This document shows positions 30,733-43,481 of a stretch of DNA of 64,000 nucleotides, in pieces. The stretch covers positions 1 to 64,000 of the forward strand of contig JANDJZ010000223.1 of NCBI GenBank assembly GCA_027943245.1, written 5' to 3'. Origin of the DNA: Acanthamoeba sp. SK_2022b. Taxonomy: Eukaryota; Discosea; Longamoebia; Acanthamoebidae. Under the pieces are notes generated by a model, which was not told where the DNA came from, made no database searches, and was given only the letters and a program-made list of their open reading frames with translations. The translations under genes were made by a program, and so were the position numbers. The stretch's first letter is position 1. Each line of letters opens with the position of its first letter.

Positions 30733-32908
30733 TCACTTGATTTGGACGATGAGGAGAGCCTGAGTGCCCAGTTTGGCCTCTTCGATGGTGACGTCGTTCT
30801 CGGGACAGACCTGGCGCGGGTAGTTCACCTTCAAGAGCGACAAGAAAGAGAGAGAGAGAGAGAGAGCGGGCGTGAGCCTATCTCGCTAACTCTTCCGTGG
30901 CAAATGGCGACGGGGAGAGGCAGGGGCAGGGGCAGGGGCAGCAACGTACGAGATCGTACGAGCCGATCTCCAGGCCAGCCGGCTCGTTGACGTCCACAAA
31001 GTCGTAGATACTCTGGTTGTCGTGTCGTGTCGTGTCGTGTCGTGTCGTGTCGTGTCGTGTCGTGTCGTGAGTGGTGGAGAGTTGTAGGGCGGAGGGGCGG
31101 GTACCCTGATCGGGTCGGACAAGCGGAAGCGGCGGGTGAGGCGGGAGCTATCGGGAAGACGGACCGCAACGCTGCACGCGCGCTCTCCTGCGTGGCCGTA
31201 GACAAGTCGTGCACGGTTGATGAGCCAGCTGGGATTGGGGGGGGAGCACACGCACGTACGCACGCACGTGGGGGGGGCGGTACCTTCGCGGGGCTCCGAG
31301 GGTAGGCGGCTGCGCTTCCTGTCGAGCTCCTTCTTGCGTTGGATGGCCTTCCGTTCGGCCTCCTCCCGAGCACGCCTCTCCTCCTCCATGAGCCTTCGCT
31401 CCTCTTCGAGCCTCTGCCGCTCCTCCTCTCGCGCCCTCTCCTCCTACACAACAGCAAATCAGCCTCAAAATTCTACCATAAAAGAAAATATAACATAAAA
31501 TAATAATTTATTTAATTATTTAGTATATTTTAAATATTGGCACCTTTTCTTGGTCCGCGCGTAGTGACTCCTCGTAGGCCAAGTCTTGCTCTTGCCTGAT
31601 CAGGCGGTCCATTTCCCTCTCCTCGCTGTGTCGCCACGCGAGCCAAGCCACAACGGGGTAAGCGGCCAAGCGTAGGCGAGCGAATCAGGATTGAGAGATT
31701 GGGGGGGGGAGAGGAGAGAGATACTGGGCAGTGCGGGCGGCGACGAGGGCGGGTCCCTGGTTCTCCAGCACATTCGTGAGGCGGCCCATCAATTCGTCGG
31801 GACCGATGGGCCCTGCGTTCAGACAGTTAGAAGGCCAGCCCCCGTGTTGTGTGCTCGTGTGCGTGTGACATGCTTGCGGGAAGCAATGCAAGCAGGGGAA
31901 GCGGGGTTACCTTCGATTCGCTCCACCAGCTCAACGTTTCCGTCGATGCTGGACAGCACGCAGAGGAAGGGGAACGTGGTGGCGCCCACCATGTAGCTCA
32001 CCCGGAACGGCTCCGAGTAGGTCAGGTCGCCGCCCCAGATGAGGAAGTTATCGTTGACGTACTCCACCAGCGCCTCAGACGTTAACGTGGTCCTGAATTT
32101 ATTAATTTAATTTTAAATTCAGAAAACTGAATAACAAAGTAATAAACAAAATAAAAGACATTATTATTATTATTATTATTATTAAAATTATTGTTATTAA
32201 TAAGGCATACCGGCAGAAGGCAGGTGTGCTGGCGTGGAGGCTCGAGTGGAGGTAGACGATCAGGAACCTGAACTCGGTTCTCGCCCTGCGCACGGCCTGG
32301 CGTGCGGTATGTCAGGCGCAACAGGCGAGACGACGCATCGGCGGCGCATGTGCCACGAACCTCATTGTAGGAGCCCTCGATGAAGGCCGGGTGACTGGGC
32401 CCGTACTGCGCTTCGAAGTTGCGGACGAAGGCGCCCGCCGCGAGGGCAGGGTTGCGCTCCTCCGCGGTCGGGGCTCCGCCCAGGTTCACAACGAAGTCGC
32501 CTGTCGCGGGGAGGCGGGTGCTGACGTAAGCACACACACACACACACACACAGCGCACGAGCGAGGCTTTTGGGGGAGGGCGCACTCAGTGCATTGATGA
32601 CTCCCCACAGCAAACCCGATTGGCTGCACGACATCATGTGCGATGATGTGAGTAAGCGTAGATTGGGGAGAAAGGAGGGAGAGGCGCGAGGAGTACGGGG
32701 GAGGGGCTGGGAGGGAGGGCGTGGGGGCTTCCATGGCGAGGCCAAGCCGTCTTCTCTGTTTTCCGCGCTTGTAGAGGGCAACGAGGGTCAACACACCAAC
32801 GAACGAAGCGGCTGCTACGGGCCACCACTTGCTGACAATGCCGCTACTGTTGCTTCCGTTTACGGCCCACAAGTTCTGTTGACGCACAAACCGGATTAAA
32901 GATTGCAT
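30733..32908 (-). CDS. FAF2: UAS/UBX-domain protein, FAF2/UBXD8-like
   Basis: Predicted ER or lipid-droplet membrane adaptor that brings the p97/Cdc48 ATPase to substrates. ATG at 32908 (MQSLIRFVRQQNLWAVNG), then a membrane segment WPVAAASFVGVLTLVALYK. The UAS thioredoxin-like domain follows: FIEGSYNE, TEFRFLIVYLHSS, VNDNFLIWGGDLTYSEPFRV, ATTFPFLCVLSSIDGNVELV. A long Arg/Glu coiled coil (EERQRLEEERRLMEEE) leads to a C-terminal UBX domain: VRLPDSSRLTRRFRLSDPI, SIYDFVDV, LVVNYPRQV and ALLIVQIK (stop 30733-30735). This order matches FAF2, except that an N-terminal UBA domain is not seen. A hydrophobic exon-like sequence upstream at about 33,040-33,090 lacks an ATG and may be UTR. About ten introns, several with microsatellites. 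Confidence 0.82.
31021..31069. repeat. GTGTC pentanucleotide repeat in a FAF2-like intron
   Basis: About ten units of CGTGT, the same motif and same orientation relative to the host gene (GACAC on the sense strand) as the repeat in the DHHC gene. Confidence 0.9.
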
Positions 32909-33240
32909 TTATTTTTATAAAATAGAACAAAAGAAGTTCATTCGGAACTTTACGAAAAAGAGAACACAATTTGGTGCAAGTTGATGGTGATGATTTGATG
33001 AACAAAGCAAGACTGCTGCTACGTTACCTTCCACCAAGATTTCTGCCCAGTACGCGCAGACGAGCGTGAGGAAGCAGGAGAGAAGAATTGATCGAGTGAT
33101 CGCTCCACCGTGAGTTCAGTTGGAAATCAACTTGTGTGTGGCTCTTGTTGTCGCGTTTTGTATCGTGCTGACGTCATCATACATCTGAAATTCATACAAA
33201 CAAAAAATCCTCCAAATTCCAGGAACGCTGAGCGGGCGTG
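32909..33240. other. Intergenic or 5' leader region
   Basis: AT-rich at 32,910-33,000, then a stretch that could be spliced (AGAAATCTTGGTGGAAG followed by GTAACG on the minus strand). This suggests a leader intron of the FAF2-like gene. No separate gene seen. Confidence 0.35.
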
Positions 33241-34476
33241 TCATCCTGCGCGGCCGTAGAACTTGAGGCGCGTGTACTCGTTGAGCTCGACGCCGGGCCT
33301 GGTCTCGAAGGAGAGGATGGCCATCACCCTCGGCGTGGTTCCGGTTACCTCAGTCACGCGATGCAGCGAATGCCTGGGAGACAAAGCATCCAGCATCAGC
33401 AACGCGCACGCCAGTTACGGCCCACAGTCAAGACCAGGGGCTACCTGCCGCAGAAGAAGACGAGCGCTCCCGGCGGGATGTCCAAGCGACGAATGCGCTT
33501 CGTGCTGTCGCTGTTCTCGTCCTGGCCTTCCGCAAGCACCTCCAGCACGTCGCCGTATCGTTCCTCGTCTGTGGGCGCAGCGTGAGGACTAGTTGCCCGG
33601 TTGCGAATGTGACGAGCAATGCCACACTCGGGAGGGAGGGCCACCAGCAGATCGCAGGTGTGGGGCGTATTCGAAGTGGCCGCCATCGGCCGACTGCAGC
33701 AACAGAGAGACCGCAAACTCACCCCTGTAGCCACCAGTTGCCAAACCCAACTTGATAAGATTAAGGTGGCAGATGTGGTAAGAGCAAGGACTTCGACTGC
33801 AGCTGTGCGGTGATCACCGATTAAAGTGCCAGCCGAGCTCATCGCCCTGGTGATAAATGTGGACGTTGAGCGCGCCTAGCCTGTCGGCCGTGCGGTAGAG
33901 CTTCTCCTTGCCCAGCACTGCCGCGAGGAAGTAGAGGATCCCAATTGTACAGCCCATGCAGGGGACTGGCCGGCGACACCTGGTCGTAAGTCACGCACGT
34001 CTTTGACGAGTGCTGCGCTCGTTGCAGCACGTCACGCTTGGTCACCAGCCCTGTGCAGCTGGTGGTGAGACGCCCATCCAACTCACACGCATTCTCAGCC
34101 GCTGCGTGAAGAGCTGCCGCCCACCTGGTGCCTCGTGTGGCGCTTGCTGCTGGAGCGGTACCTCTTCCTCTTCGAGATAGATGTTGTGTTCGTTGTTGCT
34201 GCGAAAGGCGAGCGGCTCTGCCTGCAGAGCGTCGCCGAGGGACAGCCTTATGGCGACGTCCCTGAAGAAGCCAGGTAGCATACACACCCCTCCCCCCTCC
34301 TCGCCAAAGCCAAACTCGCGCTCCTCCTCTCCGCTCTGGTGCCCACCTTCCTCCCCCAGCTAGGCTCTACGCGCCGCTGCCACTAGCCTTCGGTAGCGCG
34401 AAGAAGAGCCGCAAGTGATGGGATACCTTTCCAGGTCCACCCACTCAGCAGGGTCACGGCCTCTTGCACTGCTCAT
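33241..34476 (-). CDS. Fe(II)/2-oxoglutarate oxygenase-like protein, HalD-type family, with altered metal motif
   Basis: ATG at 34476 (MSSARGRDPAEWVDLER). After helical segments (RDVAIRLSLGDALQAEPLAF) comes the double-stranded beta-helix core: ALNVHIYHQGDELGWHFNR | GEFAVSLLLQSADGGHFEYA, then IPPGALVFFCGR | HSLHRVTEVTG and RVMAILSFETRPGVELNEYT. The stop is at 33241-33243. The distal His and the 2-oxoglutarate-binding Arg are in place (HSLHRV...TPR). The proximal H-x-D is H-F-N here, so the metal carboxylate is replaced by Asn. In related halogenases this Asp becomes Gly or Ala, so altered chemistry or loss of activity is possible. Dus2 lies 62 bp upstream on the same strand. Confidence 0.75.
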
Positions 34477-34538
34477 CGTCTCTTTATCTAAAATGATTTT
34501 TTTTAATTTAATTTTATTTCTATTTTTTTGGAGCGATG

Positions 34539-36516
<1,978 letters not shown>

Positions 36517-36897
36517 CTTCTGGCAAGATAAAAATAAAAAGTTGTAATTTATTTCTCTTTCTTTTCAGCGTGCGACACAAGCGCGCGAGTCTGGCATCCG
36601 GAGCCGACCTGCCAGGCAGGCAGCACCGACTGACCCGGAGAGGGATTGGGCAGAAGGAAGCGAAGGGGCCTGCCGCCAAGAGCCAATCGCTGCCTGGTGC
36701 GGCCTCCGCAGACGCAATAAAACGACAGTTCGCTGTTTCTGTTTTCGCTGCACGAGAGCGGCGGACCATGCCCGTGGTCTCTTCTCGCCCGCAAAAGCTG
36801 AACGCACCCGCCGTTCTGTCCACATCGTCTCGCCCAGCAACCTACACACAAGCAACAGCAGCAGCAAGATAAACCAAGCCACAAGCCACAACCTACC
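36517..36897. promoter_or_regulatory. Bidirectional intergenic region, DUS2 / Rac
   Basis: Separates head-to-head genes. It contains an AT-rich core at about 36,525-36,565 and leader-like CACAAGCAACAGCAG before the Rac ATG. No gene seen; shared promoter inferred from position only. Confidence 0.4.
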
Positions 36898-38767
36898 ATG
36901 CAAAACATCAAGCTCGTCAGTACGGCAGCCCTGCTCGCCGCTACTGCTGCGCCCACCTGCTCTAACCACCTTCCCGCCATTCAACACTTTCTGGCCAGTT
37001 GTGGGTGATGGAGGCGTGGGCAAGACATGCCAGTTGATCAGCTACACGACCAACTGCTTCCCCAGCGGTGCGTTCATCTTTCAGCCTCTCCGCAGGCGAG
37101 TTCTGACCCGTTCCCTTTGCCTGCCCTCAGAGTATGTTCCCACCGTATTTGATAATTACAACGCAAATGTGATGGTCGATGGGCAGACCATCTGCGTCGG
37201 CCTGTGGGTACTTTGAATCCACTCTCCAACTTTTTTATGAATAATTATTCATTAATTGTGGTTTTTCCTGACAAGTACTTTTAAATAATAATCTATTAAA
37301 ATTAAACCAAATAAAATTATAATATAATATAATATAACAGCAAAAACCTGCCCTGACGAGATTCACCGTGCAGGACACGGCAGGCCAGGAGGACTACGAT
37401 CGGCTACGCCCGCTTTGGTACCAACGCTACCTCCTTTCCTCCCTGTCTTACTAGGGACGCGGTCACTCACGCTCCCGCCTTTCCTTGCCGTCGTCCAACG
37501 CCAACACAGCTATCCGGCCACGGACGTGTTCGTGATTGCCTTCTCCGTGGTGAGCCCGAGCTCCTTCGAGAATGTCACCGCCAAGGCACGACGACCATAA
37601 CTCTCTCTCCCCAACGTCTCAACTTCTAACCTTTGCTCGTGTGTGGTGTGGTGTGTGTGGTGCATGCGTGTGTGCGCGTGTGCGATTGTGATGCACAGTG
37701 GGTGCCCGAGATCTCGCATCACTGCCCCGGCGTACCCTTTGTTTTGGTGGGCAACAAGATCGACCTCCGCGGCGAGAGCGACGTCGTCCAACGTCTTGCC
37801 GAGCGCGGCCTAAAGCCGATCACCAAGCAGGAGGGCGAGCAGCTGGCCAGCAGCGTCGGCGCCGTCAAGTAAGCCAAACATCCTCCCCCCCCCAAAGCAG
37901 CTGGCCGAGCCAAACGCTGACCGTCACCACCTAATCAGGTATGTGGAATGCTCGGCTCTGACGCAGGAGGGCCTGAAGAGCCTGTTCGACGAGTCCATCC
38001 GTGCGGCGATCTCGCCGCGCTCGTCGTTCGGGTCGCGCGCCACCTCTTCGCGCGAGTCGCTCTCGTCGCTGCGCCGCTCCGTCACACGCCTCGGCTCCGT
38101 ATGCAACTCCCCTGCCCCCCCCCGACACGTGTCCGTCTCCTCACCTCGTGCGCACACAGAACTTTAAGGATACGCTGCTGGGCGCTGCCCGCCTGCTGGT
38201 GGTCGACAGCGCCGACGCCGACGAGGACCCCCTCGCTTCGGTATGCCGCCATGCCAGTGTTATTTCATTTATATTATATTATTTTATTTGTAATTAGCTT
38301 CAAAAGGGTTTAATTTATATTTTTTGTTTTAACTGTTTTTTTCTGACGCGTAAATGATGCTGGCAGGTGGTTAGCGGCGATGCCAAGACCAAGTTCCGCG
38401 TGGGCGTGTCCGTGGGCGACTTTGAGCAGCCCTCGTCGGCCGTGACGGTCGCCTACAAGAACGAGGAGCCCGACGTGTCGGGCAAGAACGTTGTGCTGGC
38501 CGTGTCCTTCGTGGTCAAGGACGACGTCGACAGTATGCTGCACCTGCCCTCCCTGTGGACTCCCCCTCAAACCGGGTCGGTCCCTCCAGCCTTGCCTGGC
38601 CTGACTGACCACTCTCGTCGACGCACACAGCGTTCAGCCTGGGCGAGCTGTCGGGCAGCGTCAAGCAGATGCTGAGCCTGGCCAAGAGCTCCGACTTTGT
38701 CTACGAGCTTAAGAGTAAGCCTTGCCCCTGCCCTCTTGCCTTGGGGCTGCTGCTCACACGCAGTGGC

Positions 38768-38841
<74 letters not shown>

Positions 38842-39630
38842 AGGCTCGCTGGTGACGGAGGCCGATGGCAAGCGCATCTACACGCTCAAGGTCATCTACC
38901 AGGACGACGACGTGTTTGAGCAGTTCTCGCAGGTGTTCGACTTCTACAAGATCCAGTCGGCGCAGGCCACCATCGAGCTCAACCAGTCGGCCGGGCAGCA
39001 GCCGGCCGACTACCTGCAGGCCAAGGTCAAGCTCGAGGGCGAGATCTCGCGCGAGGCGTTCAAGGTCTTCCAGCAGCTCGTCGCCCCTCGCGCCACTCCG
39101 CAAGGTACACCACAATTTAATCATAGTTTACAAGCCCAAACTAATCGCATTTTATTTCACATTTATAAATCGACGTCGACAGGCAAGCAGATCCTGTCGC
39201 TACTACGCGCCACCCGCAGCGTGGCGTTCGAGACCGAGTTTGACAACGTGCAGGAGTTTGTCAACGCGCTGTTCCCCGTGCCGGAGGAGCTGCGACACAT
39301 GTCGCTGGCCACCTTCAAGCCTCTCGTCGCCTCGCAGCTGGGCACCGTCCTGCTCAACGACTCGCTGCCGGAGCCCGTGAAGCAGACCTACGAGAAGCTC
39401 TCCTTCCTCTCCGCCCTCCACGGCGCTCGGTACGCGTGGACCGCGGCGCACGCCACAAGCGACAAGGCCTCTGATGTGCTGACTGGCCGACCGCTGCACA
39501 TGTGTATGTGTGTATGTGTGACAGGCTGACGGTGGGCAGGCACGGACTGCACGCAAGTGTGACCAACGGCGACGTGTTTGCGCTTTTGCCGTCGCTCGAC
39601 GAGCTCCGCTCCGTTGCCGGCCAGGTGTAG
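36898..39630 (+). CDS. Rac/Rho-family small GTPase with a long novel C-terminal extension
   Basis: ATG at 36898. Exon 1 encodes MQNIKLV, joined after an intron at 36920-36998 to [12 protein letters not shown] (P-loop). Switch I is [10 protein letters not shown], switch II is [14 protein letters not shown], then [30 protein letters not shown] and ECSAL. These are all Rho/Rac hallmarks, including the insert-helix region ([15 protein letters not shown]). Instead of ending in a CAAX box the protein runs on for about 350 residues: a Ser/Arg linker ([18 protein letters not shown]), then beta-rich segments ([55 protein letters not shown]). Later come VRVF-type helices and [20 protein letters not shown], ending SVAGQV at 39630. 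I do not recognise the extension. Several introns; the one at about 38,716-38,841 is a TG repeat. Confidence 0.85.
38769..38839. repeat. TG repeat in an intron of the Rac-like gene
   Basis: About 35 uninterrupted TG units on the sense strand, running into the acceptor CTAG. Confidence 0.95.
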
Positions 39631-40396
39631 GCCCAAGCTGCCGACGACGCCCTCAAAGCAATGCGTCTTGTCGACGTGCGGGTGGATCTTTACTGTACAC
39701 GGAGTAGTTTGGCAACGACCTCTTATGGAAGTTCTGCGCCGGCAGGCGCAAGAACGGACTTTATTCCAAGCCGAAGACCCGAGGCGAAGGGAGCGAAACG
39801 CCGAGGGTTCTGACGTGGACGTCGGTGAGTGGAGGATGGAGGCCTTTTAGGGAGGCGGTGCGACGGAGGCAGTGACTGTGTGACATGTTTTTTCTCTCTT
39901 ATCGCGACGCGACGGTGCCTTCCCGCCCGCCCGCCCGGGGCCTGCGGCGTGGCAAGTGCCACAGTCCGTCTGCGGCGGCTGTGCCCGGGAGAGCTGGTGG
40001 TCGGCAGGGGCCGTCAGCAGCGGGCTCTTACCTGCGAGGAGGAGAGTGCCCGGGGAGCTGTTCGGTGCAGCAGCGGGCCTCCCTCCCTCCTCACCTTCGT
40101 TTCAGGCACGGAGCGGGCCTGCTGGCACGCAACTCTCTGGGGGCTCTTATTGCCACGTTTCCAGTTCAACGAGGCAGCAAACCTGGTCAGATAGTAGGGC
40201 AAAGTCAGGAGGAAGGGAGAGAAGTGTGTAGTCCGGGCAAGCCGGGGAATAAACGCCCAGTGTTTCTCTTAGTGCGGAGTGCTCCGGAGCCGGAGGGCTC
40301 GGAGGCGAGGAATATAATTTAGTTAAATTTCCGGAAGGTTGACCAAGGTGCGAAGACACACGCCAGCGGCGGCAAAAGCGGGAGGATGTTCTGTAC
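39631..40396. other. Intergenic region, no recognised gene
   Basis: About 770 bp of GC-rich sequence with open frames on both strands, none resembling a known protein. AATAAA at about 40,247 and AT-rich DNA after 40,310 could mark the end of an unidentified transcript. Confidence 0.35.
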
Positions 40397-40637
40397 TATC
40401 TGCTGTGGGCGTCTACGTGGCCGCTCGTGGTGGGCCTCATCCATCTTCTACCTCCGCTTCCACTAGCCGCGGCGTGGTACGGGACCGACGGAGAGGTAAA
40501 CAACATTGTTGACGTGACCTCCGACTTCGCCCTGGGCGAGCTCGAGATCCAGAGTGTGGATGAGCCCGGAGGACAGGAGCGCCTTCGTGAGCGTCTTCGC
40601 CAACAAGAGGGTGAAGCACTATCTTGAGTGGGGGTAG
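40397..40637 (+). pseudogene. Degenerate duplicate of the methyltransferase-like gene 5' exon
   Basis: This segment repeats, with many substitutions, the first exon of the next gene (40,776-41,010). It shares GTGGGCGTCTACGTGGCC, then GACCGACGGAGAGGT, and ends AGGGTGAAGCACTATCTTGA. The frame is broken by a TAG after LPPLPL-encoding DNA and by shifts, and the rest of the gene is absent. It is a partial tandem duplication. Confidence 0.75.
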
Positions 40638-40756
40638 TTCAACGTTTTGCCGGTCAAAACAATACAAAAAATTTAAGCTGACTTTCCACTGTTACTAAAT
40701 TAGGTGTGGCCTTTTTTCGTCCACAAGGAAAGGTCAAAGGGTGTCAGGGTGGAGAG

Positions 40757-41741
40757 ATGAAAAGGTTAGGTGTCAAAGCTGTGGGCGTCTACGTGGCCTC
40801 TATCGTGATGGGCCTTATCTACCTCCACTTCCACTATGCTGCAGCGCGTTACGGGACTGATGGAGAGGTCATTTTTGACATAACCTCCGACTTCGATCTG
40901 GGCAAGGTGCCGGAGGAGTGCCACGAAATGTGGATGAGCGTGGAGGACAAGAGCGCCTTCGTGCGCGTCTTCGCCAACAAGAGGGTGAAGCACTATCTTG
41001 AGTGGGGCGGCGGTGGTTCGACATTGTGTGCTGCAAAGCTGGCTGACCACGGTTATCTGCACACCCTATGCACAAGCATTCAGCGCAGCAACCGACTAAC
41101 TCCTCTCTTTCAGTGACGACGATTGAACACGACGAGAACTGGTGCGCCACCTTACAGGAGAAGGTGGACAGCAGAGGCATCACAAACGTCAACATCATCT
41201 GCTCGCCCGTAGCCTGGAGAGGCACAGGTTGGCTCCGCTGCAGCCTTCCTCATCGGCCCTCTCACAGTCGACATTCTCAGGGGATCAGGCCTGGGGCGAT
41301 GGCAGCTACGAGCAGTTCGCAGCCTACGTGGACGTGATTGACACCTTGCAGGTTCCACGATTCGATGTGATCTTCATCGACGGCAGGCACGCACGCTTCC
41401 CCATGGGCTTGCCTCATGGGCTGTCCTTGTTCATCCATTCATTCGTTATGACGAGCGCTCTTTGCCCTACAGGGCTCGGCCGGCGTGCGCCCAGAAGGCG
41501 TTGGCCTACACCACTGACAGGTCTCTGATCATGATCCACGATTGGGACCGGTGCGCCTCCCCTCTGTGGCTCCCTTCTACCTCGCCCGCTTGCTGCCGCC
41601 ACTCCGCCTCACCCCCGCAATGACACTCTTGCGTTCAGGAAGCACTACAAGGAGCCCATCACCAAGTTGTACGACGAGATACCTGTCCCCTTTCCTCTAA
41701 CCCACCTCGGATTACTCAAGAAGAAGCCAAGCTTCCATTAA
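40757..41741 (+). CDS. Membrane-anchored SAM-methyltransferase-like protein
   Basis: ATG at 40757 (MKRLGVKAVGVYVASIVMGL), so an N-terminal signal anchor (VGVYVASIVMGLIYLHFHYA) comes first. The Rossmann-like core follows: VKHYLEWGGGGSTLCAAKLA (glycine-rich SAM-loop-like), VTTIEHDENWCATL (acidic strand end), FDVIFIDGR, ARPACAQKALAYTT, SLIMIHDWDR. The end is LGLLKKKPSFH (stop 41739-41741). The arrangement matches the class-I methyltransferase-like family with the FVDGRARPAC motif; the substrate is unknown. Four introns. One has a GC donor: exon ...GACGGCAG | GCACGC, with the next exon starting after CCTACAG. A broken copy lies just upstream. Convergent with the TBC gene (97 bp between stops). 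Confidence 0.7.
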
Positions 41742-41838
41742 GCGATATCTGGTGTATGTTCTAGTTGGTCTTGTATCTCTCTCTCTCTCTCTTTACACGA
41801 TCTACAAAGGGATAGTAGGTTGTACGTCGATGGCCCCA

Positions 41839-42393
41839 TCACACGGTCTCGAGTCGGAAGATGCTCTTCTTGGGCGAGTTGTAGCGCATCTCGAGGGCGT
41901 CGAGAGTGGGCTTGTCGACGCTGCGCGAGTAGGCGTCGGCCAGCTTGATCAGGAAGTCGGGCGACACGGCGAGCAGGTCGTCCTGCTTCGACTTGAGGTG
42001 GGTGATGACATGCTCGAACGGCAGCGGAAGCAGCTCGTCGTGCGACAGCTTGAGCACGGCCAGCGCGACCTTGAACAGAAACTCGTTTCCCTCGGCGAGG
42101 AACACATCCCACAGCCGCACCACTACACAGAGGAGAGGGGGAGAGAGAGAGAGAAGAGGTTGAGCAAACAATGCAAGAAGATGGTGGTGATGACTACGAT
42201 GCTTGAGGACGCACCGATTTCGAGCGGGAAGTTGTAGGCGAAGAGAGTGGAGAACCACTCGGACGCGTAGAGAACGGGGTTGACTCCTTCGTCTTTGAAG
42301 TGGTGGTAAAGCTGTGGCAGCTCTAGCTCCATGAGTCGCTCTGAGAGAGAGATCACGTCGTTGGTGCCGGTCAGCGTAACTCATCAGAAACGG

Positions 42394-42461
<68 letters not shown>

Positions 42462-42629
42462 CACAGGATATGTGTTTGCTGTAATGTTACCCAGCTGGTA
42501 TAGGGACAGTCGGAGGAGAGGAAGGCCCTTCTGAAAGAAGCCACGGATGTGGTAGACCTTGGTCAGCTGACAGAGCACCCAGAACGCGTCCTGCACGTGA
42601 TACCCCCCCCCCAACACGAACCACACACA

Positions 42630-42696
<67 letters not shown>

Positions 42697-43417
42697 ACAC
42701 GGGGTCAGTGATCTCTCGCGCGTGCCTCAGTGCTGAGATGGCTTCGCATCACACACGCGCGCACGCGTACCTGTTCGGGCATGTACAGGAGGAGGATGGC
42801 GACGATGAAGGACATGGACTGGCAGTAGCCCAGCTCCTTGTCCAACACGCTATAGGCCTTAAGCACGTTGAAGAGCGCTCGCTGCCTGCACGCGTTGAGA
42901 GAGAATAGAGGGTGGTGAGCCCAGCAGAAGTTATGTCGCAAGAGCGTGGGCTCGCGCGTGCTGTGCAACACTTGTGCGTGTGCGTGTTGGGGTACCCGGC
43001 TCCGTCTTTCTTGCGGAAAAACATAAGGTGGGGCATGGTTCGGGTGACGTCCTTGAGGATCTTTTCCTCGTAGCTGGAGGGCATCTGCACCAGCGTCCCA
43101 TAGAGGTCCGGGTTCTTCTCCAGGCCGCCCTGGCAGTGGAGTGGGGTTGGGTGATGGGGGGTGGTGGGGTGGGGTGAGGTTGGGTATTCGACCAATCGCG
43201 GAACGACAACATGACCGCGGCCCACGTGACCCCGCGGATCGTAGCGCAGTGGCTGTACCTTGGCGCCGGTCACCGTCTGCCAGTAGAGGCCTCTGATCTC
43301 GGCCGGAATGCCCGCCCGCACCTCCCGTTTGATCTGGTTGTCGACGAAGTGGAAGCAGGTGAGAACATACACACCGCATACATCGCGCGCACACACACGC
43401 ACGCATGCACACGCGCG

Positions 43418-43481
<64 letters not shown>

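Noticed and set aside
42123..42356. Many overlapping frames on the opposite strand of spliced genes
   Set aside because: Shadows of GC-rich coding sequence; they lack independent motifs.
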